Source of the DNA: Magicicada septendecula
Lineage: Eukaryota > Arthropoda > Insecta > Hemiptera > Cicadidae
NCBI GenBank assembly: GCA_034769895.1
Contig: CM068372.1
Coordinates: 379,511,910 to 379,575,909 of the forward strand
Length of the DNA stretch: 64,000 bases
Reading direction: 5' to 3'
The notes under the pieces were generated by a model that was not told the DNA's origin, ran no database searches, and saw nothing but the letters and a program-made list of their open reading frames with translations. The translations under genes were made by a program, and so were the position numbers. This document shows, piece after piece, positions 34,020 to 46,000 of this stretch (position 1 is its first letter; each line of letters opens with the position of its first letter).

Positions 34020-34345
34020 GAAAGGAACACATCAATTCATTTTTGAAATATCAAGAAGTTTACAGACGATCCTTCTGAATATGACACAAGGCGCTAACAA
34101 ACATTTAGAGGCTAAACTAGCAAACTAACGGCTAAAAACAATAAAAACTTCATAAAATGTTCACAAACAGTGGAACGAACTTCATACAGTGCTGCCAAAG
34201 AAATTATCCAACAGCAAAACTCTGAATCCCAATTAACCCGCCACAATAAATCCAGCCCGTTTTGATCACGATTATCTGAATACTTTACCAGTAATGCCAT
34301 TTTGTATCTCTCATGCAGCAAACCGCTCTGCTCCTGATAATTTAA
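34020..34345 (-). repeat. Dispersed repeat family R4, copy 2
   Basis: An inverted copy of 12095-12390; see the shared words given there. It lies just downstream (minus-strand sense) of the tail of the LINE at 34386-35270. Confidence 0.8.
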
Positions 34346-34385
34346 CTGTAAATAGTTTCAGTCGAGAAAACCTTATCTGCTTATT

Positions 34386-35270
34386 TTCTTCTTCTTCTTC
34401 TTCTTTATCTCATCAGGGATTACGTTATATAAACACGTTATATAAACCTGTTTTGTCACCTGTCTCATCCTCGGACGACCCACGTCTCTTCTAATAATTG
34501 TCTTCTATAAATTGTACTAAATTCACTTATGTCCTTTACTTCAAGTTCTGTCCTGATATCCTTATTTCTTATTCTACTCTGCAATGTATAATTTAAAGTA
34601 TTTGCAAGAAAATGCTTTTCAGCACTCTGAATCTTGCCGCATTCCTTTTTTGTCATGACCCACGCCTTCCTCGGATATGTCAATGTTGGTGTTGCAATTG
34701 TCATATAAAATTTAATCCTTGTGCTGTGTCTTGTTTTATTTCCAAGATTTCTATGAATCGTACCACAAATATTACTAAATTGATTTATCTTCTCTTTTAT
34801 ATCATATTCAGATTCATAGCTTACTGCACAGCCGAGATATTTGAAACGGTTCACTTGTTCTAAAGTGCTGCTGTTTATAACTCTGTTAGTCCTCACTGGA
34901 CATTTACCTTTAAAGGCAATAGCAAGGAACCCATACAAATTAGTTTGTTGTATTCCAGAAGTCACTCTGGATTCCATGGGCTTAACATGTCGTCAGTGTA
35001 TATATTAAACGAGGTTGGCGAAACACAGCATCCCTGCCTACCTACTTTATTTGTTGGAATGTCACCTGAGCGCCTACTATTCAGCTCCAGGACTACAGAT
35101 GCACTTTTGTAAAGGATCTTAACTGAATTTATTAAATGCTGAGGATATCCTCTTTTATCCAGAATATTCCATAACTTTTGACGGTCTACATTATCAAATG
35201 CTTTTTCCAGATCAATAAAAGCAATATACGTTTCCTAGTTATACTCTCTATCATAGTACCTATCTTTACA
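34386..35270 (-). mobile_element. RTE-like LINE with (GAA)n tail and an internal deletion
   Basis: The minus strand from 35270 reads AFIDLEKAFDNVDRQKLWNI (RT motif A region), then GDIPTNKVGRQGCCVSPTSF followed by NIYTDDM (QG..LSP.LFN). The YADD box that should follow is missing. The text jumps to AIAFKGKCPVRTNRVINS and the thumb LEQVNRFKYLGCAVSYESEY. The C-terminal ESAEKHFLANTLNYTL-like and RNKDIRTELEVK pieces follow. The tail is (GAA)n at 34386-34406. The copy thus has an in-element deletion of the catalytic box besides truncation. Confidence 0.82.
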
Positions 35271-35639
35271 TAGCGTTTTGTCATGTCTATGTATTATTTT
35301 AATTTCTGTTGCATACAAAATACTTCTGTAGTTTATACACAGTGATTCAGGTTTGCTTACCTACACTATTACACACATAATTTTACGTTAATTGGTTCCA
35401 GATTTTTTATATACATTAGTGAATATTACATTATTATTTTTATTTTAAATCATTTACAGTACTTTCTAAATCAACTATAATTTGACATTTCATCCAAGCC
35501 AATTTGGCTGAAAGCGTTCTTGCTTCTCTCTAACCTAACATTTTTACAAACTTTAAAAGCTTCAATTAGTTTAGCAAGGTTTATGTGCTGAAAAAATGTA
35601 TTGCAGTACAATATTTATAATCGTATTATTCTATTCTCA
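35271..35639. other. No gene seen
   Basis: AT-rich sequence with no recognised feature. The end of this stretch may already belong to R3. Confidence 0.4.
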
Positions 35640-36720
35640 GAGTAAGTGAACTCAGTATTATAAAATTCGTAAGTCTGCGTTGGTTCCACTTAATTGAATT
35701 CCAATTCCCCCGACGGCGCCGCGCTGCGGTGACGCCAAAATGATAGCGTTTTTTGTAATAATTTAAATAGCAAATAATATAATCACAGATGAAAGAACGC
35801 AGTTCTTTCAGTACATTTACAGTTTGGCCTATTATTATATAAAATCAGAATTTCTCCGAATATTAAAAGGAAATTTCGTCTTATTGTCCAGCTCTACAAA
35901 TCTTGTGATTTCAGTAGCGGCACTTATTGGTCTGCTATTAATATAATAATATATTAGTAATGAGAAAATTGTGCACAAGAGAAGAAAGCGTAGTAACGCT
36001 TAAAAGTTATTACACGAGAATACAATTATCCACTTTTAAAATAAGTTTTACCTGCTTTCTTTCGTTTGCAAAGTATTTTTAGCTTTCATTAATAACTGAG
36101 ACTCTGAATTTATTCCTCTTTAAAAACGTGGGGTTATATTGTTATGACGGCCTAACTGATAGTTGTATGGTACAGTGGAAAGAAATACAGATACCATTGA
36201 AATAAATCACTATTAACCAGCATTAATTAATCACAAATAACAGTTTGCAATGAACAAGTTGTTAACCAAGATTACACTAGTACAACAATTCAAGTTTAAT
36301 TTGTCCACACCCAATAATAATGTAAAATAATAGAGTTTCACACTAATTATAGGACAGTAAACACTTTTCACTAAGCCTCAACTGTGACTCGATCCGCACT
36401 AAGGAAATCGCTCAACGTAAACTGACTAAGAAAACCAGACGGTCTTGCTTTTTATAGGTAGCACAGGTGTTCGAGAATAATTTTCCATCCTTACTGCGAC
36501 CATCCTTGGCGGCCTTGATACAAATGAGGCACGCTGGGCTAGAACGACAGTCTCGACTTTTGAGAGCGCTCCGTAACAGTCATTACAACATTTATCTCGT
36601 CAGAAATATGTTTAGCAGGTACTGCTAGACAATGACTAGCCACTAACTATTAGTCTAGTAACTAATAGCTGATGTGTGTGAAAGACAGCTGACTTCAGAC
36701 ATTATACTAAGAAAGATAAT
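35640..36720 (+). repeat. Dispersed repeat R3, copy interrupted by R5
   Basis: The signature GGTTCCACTTAATTGAATTC begins at 35685, followed by CCCGACGGCGCCGC, GCTGCGGTGACGCC and the later R3 blocks up to about 36130. An R5 LTR-like repeat sits at 36140-36578. Sequence resembling the far end of R3 (two AGCTGA boxes) resumes to about 36720. Confidence 0.7.
36140..36578 (+). mobile_element. LTR-like dispersed repeat R5, copy 3
   Basis: 439 bases bounded by TGTTATGACGG and CTCCGTAACA. It is the best preserved R5 copy, lying inside an R3 repeat. The length and complementary TGTTA/TAACA ends suggest a solo LTR. The flanks ATAT and GTCA do not match, so a target duplication is not supported. No coding region. 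Confidence 0.58.
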
Positions 36721-36751
36721 TTAAAGCGGGCGAGCTTTTGATTGACGGTTT

Positions 36752-37215
36752 CTCTTCTTCTTCTTCTTCTTCTTCTTCTTCTTCTTCTTCTTCTTCTTCT
36801 TCTTCTTCTTCTTCTTCTTCTTCTTCTTCTTCTTCTTCTTCTTCTTCTTCTTCTTCTTCTTCTTCTTCTTCTTCTTCTTCTTCTTCTTCTTCTTCTTCTT
36901 CTTCTTCTTCTTCTCCTTCTCCTCCTCCTCCTCCTCCTCCTCCTTTTCCTTCTTCTTCTTCATTGGTACAACAGTCGCACGTAGCTGCACTTGGCCTACT
37001 CAACCACTGTATTCCATCCATGTCGGTCCTGAGTAAGGGTGATGTTTATCTTCCGCTGCTTGAGATCAAGCAAGACAATGTGTCTCCGCTCACTCCTAGG
37101 CCGTCCTCCAGATGGCATTCCACCGGAAGGACCCTTGTACGGCTTTAAGACTATCCTGTTGTCTCTTATTCTCAGAGAATAACCCAGCCATTTCAATCTT
37201 TTCTTTTTATTTAAG
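36752..37215 (-). mobile_element. LINE 3' end whose (GAA)n tail has expanded to about 200 bases
   Basis: The minus strand 37215-36975 reads KKRLKWLGYSLRIRDNRIVL, then KPYKGPSGGMPSGGRPRSER, then ITLTQDRHGWNTVV. These match LKWLGHVLRM..NRI.K..YKG.P.GRR..GRPR and DR..WR.VV of LINE C-termini. Its 3' end runs straight into 36752-36961. On the plus strand that tract is about 54 TTC units, then about ten TCC units, then a few TTC. The long Ser, Leu, Lys and Glu frames in it are artefacts of the tract. Confidence 0.78.
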
Positions 37216-37849
37216 GGGGACCTTCTCTCTTTTATTTATTTGCCAGCCACTTTCTCCCTTTCTCACCACGGCCAATTAATTTCATACGATTAAAAACAAG
37301 TTTTAGTATAATATATGAAAACGTCTACCGAGGATAAGAAGACGACACAGAGGAGTGAGAGACTGAAAGAATACGTCAATTCAATGTCAACTGATAATTT
37401 TACTTGCCAATGGTTTTCTTCTACACTGTAGGGGTTTTCTATTGTTTACAATGATGACAAGGAGTTAGTAAAGCTGAAAGTTTCAATGATTCTTCTTTTA
37501 CTTACACTCTTATTCTTATTCTTCTTTATCATCCTGTTTTACCGTCAAGTGTAGAGACATTTAGGCGAATATTACTCATACGTATTACAAACATTTGTTA
37601 CTCATATATATGAAAAAGTGCTAAGCTAACCTTTTGATTAATAGGCATTTGAAAGGAACTACAGAGAATTTATTTGTAATTTTGTAATCATGAGAAATTT
37701 TATTTTCTCGCAATTCACTTGTATCTGAATTACAACTGTAGGAACACTACTTCAACTACTGGATGTTATAGTAAATTTAAAAAATATTTGCTTGAATCGA
37801 TGTAATTTTACAAGACTCAACTAAAAATTTTAGAAAGTGATGGTTGTAC
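37216..37849. other. No gene seen
   Basis: AT-rich sequence. No gene, RNA or repeat was recognised. Confidence 0.4.
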
Positions 37850-38060
37850 GATTGTAGTTGTATAGGTCTCAAACATTGGCTACAGGTAGGAAACATCTTA
37901 GCAGGATGCAGGCATCGGAAATGAGATTCTTGCGATCTGTTGAAGGATACACACGAATAGAACGTCTCTACAATGCAGACATTCGTAAAGAGTTGAACAT
38001 TTTTAGTATCCAAGATCGCATTCCAGGAAAGAAGGGGAGATGAATTGCTATCTGAACAAC
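37850..38060 (+). mobile_element. LINE fragment
   Basis: Plus-strand frame 37858-38043 reads HLSRMQASEMRFLRSVEGYT, then RIERLYNADIRKELNIFSIQ, then DRI. This is a well preserved piece of the RTE-like C-terminal region (MQ..EMRFLR.V.G.TR.DR..N.DIRKELNIFS). Both sides are missing. The sequence after 38060 is unrelated. Confidence 0.78.
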
Positions 38061-38989
38061 ACGCCGGATGGCAGGTTGTCCGGACGTTTGGCGAGACAAG
38101 CCTACTGATCAAAGAAGTACGATATACCTAGCAGGAATTGGTGAAGTAGATATATCCCCTTTGGAAGCTGGACAAAAGTTTCACCTATTCACTTATAAAA
38201 GAAGAAGAATTTCTCGAAATCTAATAAAAACTACAAGCTTAGCAAAACAAGTCAATAGACGACAGTATAAATAAAATTTAAAGATAGAAATACTCTGAAA
38301 CAGTACCAACTACTAACTACTACAAAAGAGGCTACAAAGTATGGGTGAGGGTAAATTAGGAAGGGTATGTTAGCCAGTCTCAAGGGACGGTTTCTGACAG
38401 AGTTGAAAGAGACTTGGGAGGTAGAATAATATGAGATAAGAGTTCATGATTATCTCGAAGATAAGGATTATGAAATTTAGTTTGATAATTATTGTGAACA
38501 TCTTTGATATCTTTGATATTTGATCAAATAAATTAACATTTATCGTTGTAGGCTATAACATTCAGCGAGAGAAGAAAATATTTCCCAGAAGACTTTAATA
38601 ATAATAAACATATGACAAGATGAAAGGATAACTATTGATCAACGTAAGATAGCCTTACGTGTATAAAAATTGGGTGCCTAAGAAAATATATCTTCAAGAA
38701 CCTTTTGAGAACCCACGTCTGTATACAAGAAGACAGCTTGCTGGCAGACGGAGCAGATGTGTTAAAACATCCAGTAAAGATAGGTAGGTTTAGTAAATTT
38801 GTAAAATCACCTCTCATCTAGTACTACTAGACTTTGCCCTTACTACTTTTATACTGCAATTAACTGACTTTGCCCAGCTATCTCCTTGACGTCATAAAGT
38901 GACGCTTAACACTACTGTAGCGTCCTCTACATCAAAACGTTAAGGCGGTTACACAACCATCTCTGTGTCTATCTAACACACGCAAACAG

Positions 38990-38990
<1 letters not shown>
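38061..38990. other. No gene seen
   Basis: AT-rich sequence. A 68-codon frame at 38068-38274 has no known motif. Confidence 0.4.
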
Positions 38991-39081
<91 letters not shown>

Positions 39082-39120
39082 TCCCTCTCCCTCTCCCTCT
39101 CTCTCTCTCTCTTTCTCTCT
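38991..39120. repeat. Long (CT)n microsatellite
   Basis: About 43 CT units, then a CCCTCT-interrupted part and more CT, to about 39120. It lies about 100 bases upstream of a candidate splice acceptor and extends its pyrimidine-rich context. Confidence 0.95.
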
Positions 39121-39221
39121 TCATTTCCTCTACTCTGACAACCACCACTCTCTCAGCATCGTACTTTTCAGCTCTTTGTCCGCACTGGCTCCCGTTGCCC
39201 CTCATCGTCTTTATCTTCTAG

Positions 39222-39314
39222 GTTGAAATTGGCTTTCGCCAATATTGGTTTGGACTCGTCTTCAGATGAGTGTCAAATGTCACGGAAAAGAAGATGGGAT
39301 AGTGGATTTTACAA
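39222..39314 (+). CDS. Candidate internal host exon, 93 bases
   Basis: It is preceded by TTTATCTTCTAG (39210-39221), a good splice acceptor with a pyrimidine-rich lead. It is followed by GTGAGTACT (39315-39323), a near-consensus donor. Of the frames, the one starting at 39223 is open through the exon and reads about 30 residues, including SSSDECQMSRKRRWDSGFY. It is a Ser/acid cluster followed by a basic patch, unlike any transposon text in the window. Start and end are in the same phase and the length is divisible by three, so the exon could be skipped without shifting the frame. I do not recognise the protein. A basic nuclear or regulatory protein is only a guess from composition. It may also be chance. 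Confidence 0.35.
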
Positions 39315-39984
39315 GTGAGTACTTTAGGGACACATTTGCTCTTCAGCTGAGACCTATCCGGCTCGTGAGTCCTTACTGTTAACTACCGTCAGAACTCAGA
39401 GACAGGGAGAGAGAAAGAGTGAGAGAGCGTTTGTGTGAGTCATAAAAATATTTCAACGTTATGACGTATTAATATTAGTACATTATTAATGTAACGCGTG
39501 TAAACTTCAATCGAATTTAAAGTTCGATTTTTCGTTCTTTCTTATTTTACTTTTATTTGTTTGTCTACACTTTTTCGAGTTAAGAAACCATACCGTATTA
39601 CGTACATGTGTCAATACGTTTTGTCGACTTAATTTTGAATTGTACATAAATAAAGTATTCTATACTTTTCTTTAGACTGTTGTTGGAAAGAAAAAAGAAA
39701 AAGCTGGTAGAGTTAATTGACGCTAGACTGGTACACACAGCATGGACATAAAGTACTACAAGTTATTTGTGCTGTGAGCTCTCTGGCTGGTGTAATTCTC
39801 TAGTGTAGTAGAGTACTGGCTCCGAGCCCCAGACGTATTATCCTGTACACGCTACACCGCAATCGTAAATTGTTGCTAAGCAATAATGGTTTCTTGTTAT
39901 CTTTGGCCGGCCGTAATGTACAAGCTACAAGCGCGCTCACACATTTACACCCAAATAAATACAACAGAAAATTACACTGGCAAG
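39315..39984. other. No gene seen
   Basis: If the preceding exon is real, this would be intron. No repeat or coding motif was recognised apart from a short GAGAGA stretch near 39400-39425. Confidence 0.4.
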
Positions 39985-40500
39985 CTTCCGCAGTTTTTGT
40001 TACTAAGAAGGAAAATATAGTTTAAGTGGTTCAGGAGCCATTTAAAATTTGTTGAAGTAAAACGTTTTGTCCATTCTATATGAGCCGTCTTAATATCATG
40101 GAACAGCATCTCCATTAAAACTAGGAAACGTTTCCTAATAAGTTTTATATGGAGCATTGTCATGTATGATTGTGAGTCGTGGACAATAGATGTGACGGAA
40201 AAAAGGAAACTTGACAGCTTTCAGACATGGTGTTATTGCAAGATGCTAAAAATAAAATGATCCGAGAAAAGTACAAGTGAAGAGGTGCTGAACAGAATAG
40301 GCAATAAGAGGTGTTTGCTGAAGAAGGGTAGAACTTATCGGACATACACGGCGGCATGAAGGACTACTAAGTTTGGTGGTGAAAGGAACAATAGGAGGTA
40401 AAGAATATAAGGGAAGACCGAGGTTGCAGTATATAAACCAAATTATGGATGACGTAAATTGTGGAATTTATTATTGCGAAAGCTTCGAACTATAATTTTT
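39985..40500 (+). mobile_element. LINE 3' region of a second LINE subfamily
   Basis: The plus strand, broken across frames, reads RKRFLISFIWSIVMYDCESW, then KRKLDSFQTWCYCKMLKIK, then STSEEVLNRIG. It continues LIGHTRRHEGLLSLVVKGTI and KGRPRLQYINQIMDDV. The order (W...YG.E.W, LE.FE.WC.R.ML.I.W, L.GH..RH..L......G...G.R.RGRPR..Y..Q...D) is that of a different insect LINE group from the (GAA)-tailed ones. Several stops, no RT core. Confidence 0.7.
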
Positions 40501-40554
40501 TGTTTTCCACATTTTTGTAAATTAAATTTATTTTAAAAACGATATACGATTTAC

Positions 40555-40860
40555 ACGGAGCTGACATAATAATGTTTATAAAGAATAGAAGGATAGTCTG
40601 GCTGGGACTCATAATGATGACGGAACAACACGGAAATCCTAGAAAAACTCTAGAATAGAGACCAGTAGGCAGGAGATCAAGAGGAAGGCCAAGGAGGAGA
40701 TGGAGCGAGGATGTTGAGAAAGATCTGAGGAATATGCAAGAGGGAGAGGGAGAAGACTAAGTAATAAGAGGGCTGAATGAAGAAAAAATCGTTGAAGGAG
40801 CTGAAATCCATATTGAGTTGTTACGCCATTAGCAGAAGAGAAGAAGGAAAAGGTGTACAA
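40555..40860 (+). mobile_element. RTE-like LINE 3' end
   Basis: The plus strand reads NRRIVWLGLIMMTEQHGNPR, then RPVGRRSRGRPRRRWSEDVE, then KDLRNMQ and a terminus KIVEGAEIHIELLRH. This follows R..W.GH..RM....P.K...W.P.GRRSRGRPR.RW.EDVEKDLR. AGAAGAGAAGAAGG at 40833-40849 is the likely tail. No RT part. Confidence 0.75.
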
Positions 40861-42300
40861 TTTCTATACTATGATAACAAAAACGAAAATCTAGAATAGA
40901 TAAAAAATGTCCACAAAATTTTTTGTTGAGTATCTCTATTTTCGTGTTGAGAACTTTTAATTTCTGTTTTATTTTCACATAGAGTAAGGATTACGTTTAC
41001 GTAAATGAATAACAGAAAGAAAAAGAAGAAACCAGAAAGACCACCGTGCAGGACACAATTTGTAGCTGTGCTGTGTAACACTCACAATAATACATGTTCT
41101 CGCAAAAATGATTTTCAACAAACTTTATGGAAAAGTAGATATACATTTTTTTAATTTATAAATTGCAGTGCATCTACTGAACGTTAAAGACACAAGAAAC
41201 AGTAACCAAGAATTTAAAGAATTATCATATGTATCAAAATATGTATATAATTTTTAAAAACGTTAAAGTAATAAACATATTTGTTTAGCTCAGATGGTTA
41301 AAATAACTTTTTAGAATGTGATGATTAAAAATCAAGTTTCTTCCCGGAACGTTTTGGGAAAATATACAGAAACTTGTGTAACTTAACTTGGAGAAGAGAG
41401 ACGTTTCCCTGTACATGGTTCTCTAAAAATAAAATAAAGACATAAACAATTCTAAAGCCAAAACTCAGCGTAACATATTATTAAACTCATATTTAAGCGA
41501 AACAAAACAATCTAGCACACATTGAATTCAACATAATGGTACTCAGTCTACGCTTACACTGAGCGTTTGTTTCAATAAAGTTTACAATCGATTTTTTCAA
41601 TCTCGCCGAGGCAGCAACGCATTCAAGTTGAACGAAAGAGTAACTTGTTGATCCTTAATAAGTATCTTCCTCCCTTCTGTGCTCTTATTTTCTCATTATG
41701 TGGGAAATTATTTTCAGAAACGGCAATCCGCTTAATGCGAACCACAAACCAGTCAGTCTTATCGGCTTGCGATGTACAATTGATTACACTTAAGTTATCG
41801 ACAAAATGTGTGAGAACTTGATAGAGCGTCCATTTTTTAATGAACTAAGTTTATGTTTTCAATTAAAGAAAATGGGAATAACATCGTGATAAACTGGCTA
41901 TATGAAAAAAAATAATGAGCTTGAAGAGCCGTCAAGCGATCAACAGTAGGATTATGTAACATGATCATCCACCAATCGCAAGATTTGAGCTGCAAAATGA
42001 AGAAAAATCGTCACGTAATGATCACAATATCAATAACACATCATTATCACATATATTACAATATCTCGTAATACAATATTAAATGATTTAATTTTTGATA
42101 GAACGTAATTAAATAACAAATTAACTGTCAACTAAATGTCGTTTTTATACATCATATAAGTTACATGTATTATCGCTTACAAAATATTGTTTACGTAAAA
42201 TATGTAATGACTCAGTTTTATTACTGGGAATTTTACACCAAAAATGATCAAATTATAGTATTATAGTATAATAATATTTAGTATTGTATAAAGTCTAAAC

Positions 42301-42302
<2 letters not shown>
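40861..42302. other. Intergenic, no gene seen
   Basis: About 1.4 kb of AT-rich sequence. No recognised coding region, RNA gene or repeat on either strand. Confidence 0.4.

Positions 42303-42361
<59 letters not shown>
42303..42361. repeat. Pure (GA)n microsatellite
   Basis: About 29 uninterrupted GA units. Confidence 0.97.
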
Positions 42362-42363
<2 letters not shown>

Positions 42364-43035
42364 AGAAAGTTGTTAATAAAATGTCGGCTATGCTAGTCTA
42401 CGCAAGAATCAAGAATTATCTATTATGCAGTATACATGTGAAGAGATCAACACATCATGAAAACTAATTTTTTATAGTCCTACGTATTTGCTTCTTATTA
42501 CTTTCTAAATATTTTTTTTGATTTATTTAATTTCTTTTTAATCGTTCTGCTGTAATAGAAGAAGAAGAAAAAGATTAATAATTTTATATTAGGAACTTCG
42601 TTCTCCAAGATGTTTAAAAACAGAACGGTTTTCAAATTGAACAATCAATTAAAAAAATTTTTGGAGAAAATGTGTTGCGGACCCCCACAAGTCCTACAAT
42701 CTCAACAACATTCAAACTTAGTGTTTGAAAATAGGTAATGATAATATGATAATGACAATAACAATGATAATGCCATTTACACATAATTACGGCGGTCACC
42801 CAAACAAACAACTGTGGAGGAAAACAATTTACATAAGTACTGCAAATATTTTCTTACTTGTCAGCAGAATCCTTAAGAGAAATTATTCACAACTCAGATC
42901 TCTTTACAAGATTCCCGATCCCAGGTGGAAAGAACTCTGTGTGTTGATCTTGAAGCCATTAAGACAGTTTTCTATATGACGTTACGAAACCCATTCTTAA
43001 AGGGGCCACAAGAGAAATAACGTTATAAAGCAAAA
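42362..43035. other. No gene seen
   Basis: AT-rich sequence. An 84-codon frame at 42725-42979 has no known similarity. Confidence 0.4.
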
Positions 43036-43051
43036 CCCTCCCCTTAAACCT
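43036..43051 (+). repeat. Left end of the R3 copy hosting the giant element
   Basis: CCCTCCCCTTAAACCT matches the beginning of R3 as kept at 15364-15380 (minus strand). ACCT at 43048-43051 is the left copy of the target duplication. Confidence 0.75.
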
Positions 43052-46000
43052 TGTAACAATACAACGTTATTATTATAGGATAGAGTAGATTTATGCTGTG
43101 GTGTAGATACTCAAGTCGAGTATATGTAGATATGATGTTATTGTTGATGATTATTATTAGATATGATTATTAAAATTGGGTGATTGGAATTAATTTTCAC
43201 GTTTAAAAGTTTATGGTTTAAAAGAGTATTTATCACTTCACTGTGTCAACCTCCCCACTTACCATCCGTGGATATCTTCACTATTCTCGATGGCGACTTC
43301 CTTTACTGTAAACACACTTGACATACATACATAGATATTCCTTTTGAATATCGAAAAGAATGCACATAAACAATAAAATAAACCAAATATTCAATTGTAA
43401 GTTGAATGATATTAGTAATTCAAATACTACCGCCACCTGATGAGAGAATTGTTTATAAAAAAATTAAACTACTGCTTCTATTGTATAGAAATTAAAACTC
43501 TGTTTCCACTGATAATAAACTGAGGATTTATTGACAATGATTAAATTCAGTAAACTCTTTTAAAACAATTAATAAGATATTTTTACAAACAATAACAAAT
43601 CTAAACAAATATTGAGATCTCTGTTTCTCAAGGCTGGTAACACTGTTGTAATGTACAATAGTATTGTGAACGAGGTTAGGTCCACTTTAGTTAAATATAT
43701 TACCAATTTGGTGAGTTCTTTGAAGGCACATGATACCAGATATAAAGATGTGAGTTTGAATAACAATATTTAATCATCTATTGTTATAAAAAGAATAAAA
43801 ATTCAAAATTATTAAACTCGCTACGATAGCCGATAATATCGTACTTTCGTATGTTATGCAGAGTTTTAGAAAAACTAAGATCAACATGTGCTATGAACGT
43901 TGCACTGTTAAAATATTATTGTTATTAATTCATTAGTTATCAGAACCATGTAGTGGAAAGAGACAAAATCTAAAGAAAAAAACTCTTATTATTGCTTTCA
44001 TTTCGTTAAAATCATTCAAGAACAGAATTGTTTCTTTGTGACAAAAAAATATGCTTCGGTTCTAGGTTAGTTTGCCTAGTAACACGTAAGTGGTTATTTA
44101 GAATAAGTACTGTTATTTATAAAATTCTTAATAATATAGTTACAAACATTTTATTTATAATTCATTTGATGTGTAATTATCAGTCATGAAAATATTCGCA
44201 CAATAAAATAATTATTTATTAATTCAAAAGTTATAGTCAAGTAAGCGACTATATTTACATACTGATGAGCGGTGTCTAAGTTTAATTCCGCCGTGCTCAA
44301 TTATTCTTAAAATATAAAACAATTATTTTTGAATTAATTATTGTCATTGGATTGTGCTACAACTTGTTTATTAACTTCTGATAATTGTCCATCTTTACTC
44401 ATTAAAGCACTCAAGCGTTATGACTAGTGCAGTCAAACAATAATTCTCGTTCATCAACGAGAATTATTTCTTTTATTATTTTCTTTAAAATAATTAAAAT
44501 ATTGTACTCCCTGATTATATACACAGAACATGACCTTTATTATACACGGGTCATGTTAATTCACTGTTCACTTAATACACTTGACACTCGGTAATGTTGT
44601 GTTGTGTACAGGTTAATGTCTGTTTATGTATTACTGTAGGTGACGCGCACATTTCAAAAAATATCTTGCTGATTTTAACATAGACCTCTCGCCGTGAGTG
44701 ATGCAGAACGATTGATACATTTCGCTAAAGCGTCTTTTTCGTCTGGTCATTTTAAGCTATTTGATTGGTTCAAAAGGTCACACTCTCAACCCCAAAACAC
44801 TTTGGTAAAATAAAACTTTCAATTTTTCGCATCTCTAACTGTGGGTTCGAGATTATCTGTGACGTATACATGGATACTCAAAATGATTGAAAAACTTATA
44901 ATGGTCAAAAGTTTCTTATCTTTTGTCATATCGTCATTTGGATAGTGGCATTAAATCGCGGACACTTGTGGCTTTATTTTAAGTCTAAACAAGCACTAAA
45001 TCCGTCCATTATTAATTCACTTGGTCATCTTGAAAACTCATATGGTGACTCTTAACATAAATAAGTCTTTTTCACCATATTTCGTTATAATTACACTGTA
45101 ATACTTATTACTAAACATTTTAAGTCCATTTCTCCTTCATGTTAGTACATAAAATGGTTATATTTATAGTTTAAACAAAATCTGTTAATGGCGTCTATAC
45201 TAACCATGTTCGATAGTTTATATTCACTTGTAACGCCATCATTCCTTATTCTACTACATATGTTTGACATCCTAACACTAATATGTACATTTATTTACAT
45301 TTGTTCATACTTTATTTTGCTAAAAAATGTTATTTCTTATATACTTATAGTATGATCAAAATACTTTCTGTTCTCATCTTTCCATTTTGTCACTTATTTA
45401 GTTATTTTAGTACACATGGGATATATTGTTAGTAATTAAAATAGTGTACAATTGTTGTACATTGTTGGTTCAATGCATTCATTACCTTTTCGTTATCTGA
45501 AAGCTCTCTAAGTTATAGCATGGTGTTTATTTACATCTGGTTTTACAATTGCAGTTAGTTAGTTTATAATATTTCAATTATTAAACTACTAGTATTACAT
45601 TTGTGAAGTGTTCTCATAGCAGTATTAGACATTTCTCTAACTACTGGTAACAATTGTCACATTCTTTTGATAAGTTTTGATAATGTTTTTTGACTAATTA
45701 TCTTGTCACATTGGGGTTCTGTCTATTTAACTTTATGATATTATATTCAATCTGATTCAGTTGCTGTGTCCTTCAGTACATATGGTATTCATTGGTGTGC
45801 GTTATTATTCTTAGCTAGTTTCTGTTTGAAACAATTGTGGATAATTGCTTGGTTTAACTAATGTACATGATTTTATGTTATAGCTTCAATTCTTGTGAGG
45901 TTATGTGTCAGTTGTCTGACAGCAATGTGCTACTTACTTTTATGCAGTATTTAACTCAACTATTGCCATCTCATTATGGCATTCTACTACAATGGTTTAT

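Noticed and set aside
36707-37148. Long poly-Glu, poly-Lys, poly-Ser and poly-Leu frames
   Set aside because: All are readings of the (TTC)n tract, which is the expanded tail of a LINE.
38969-39205. Arg/Glu-repeat frame on the minus strand
   Set aside because: It is a translation of the (CT)n microsatellite.
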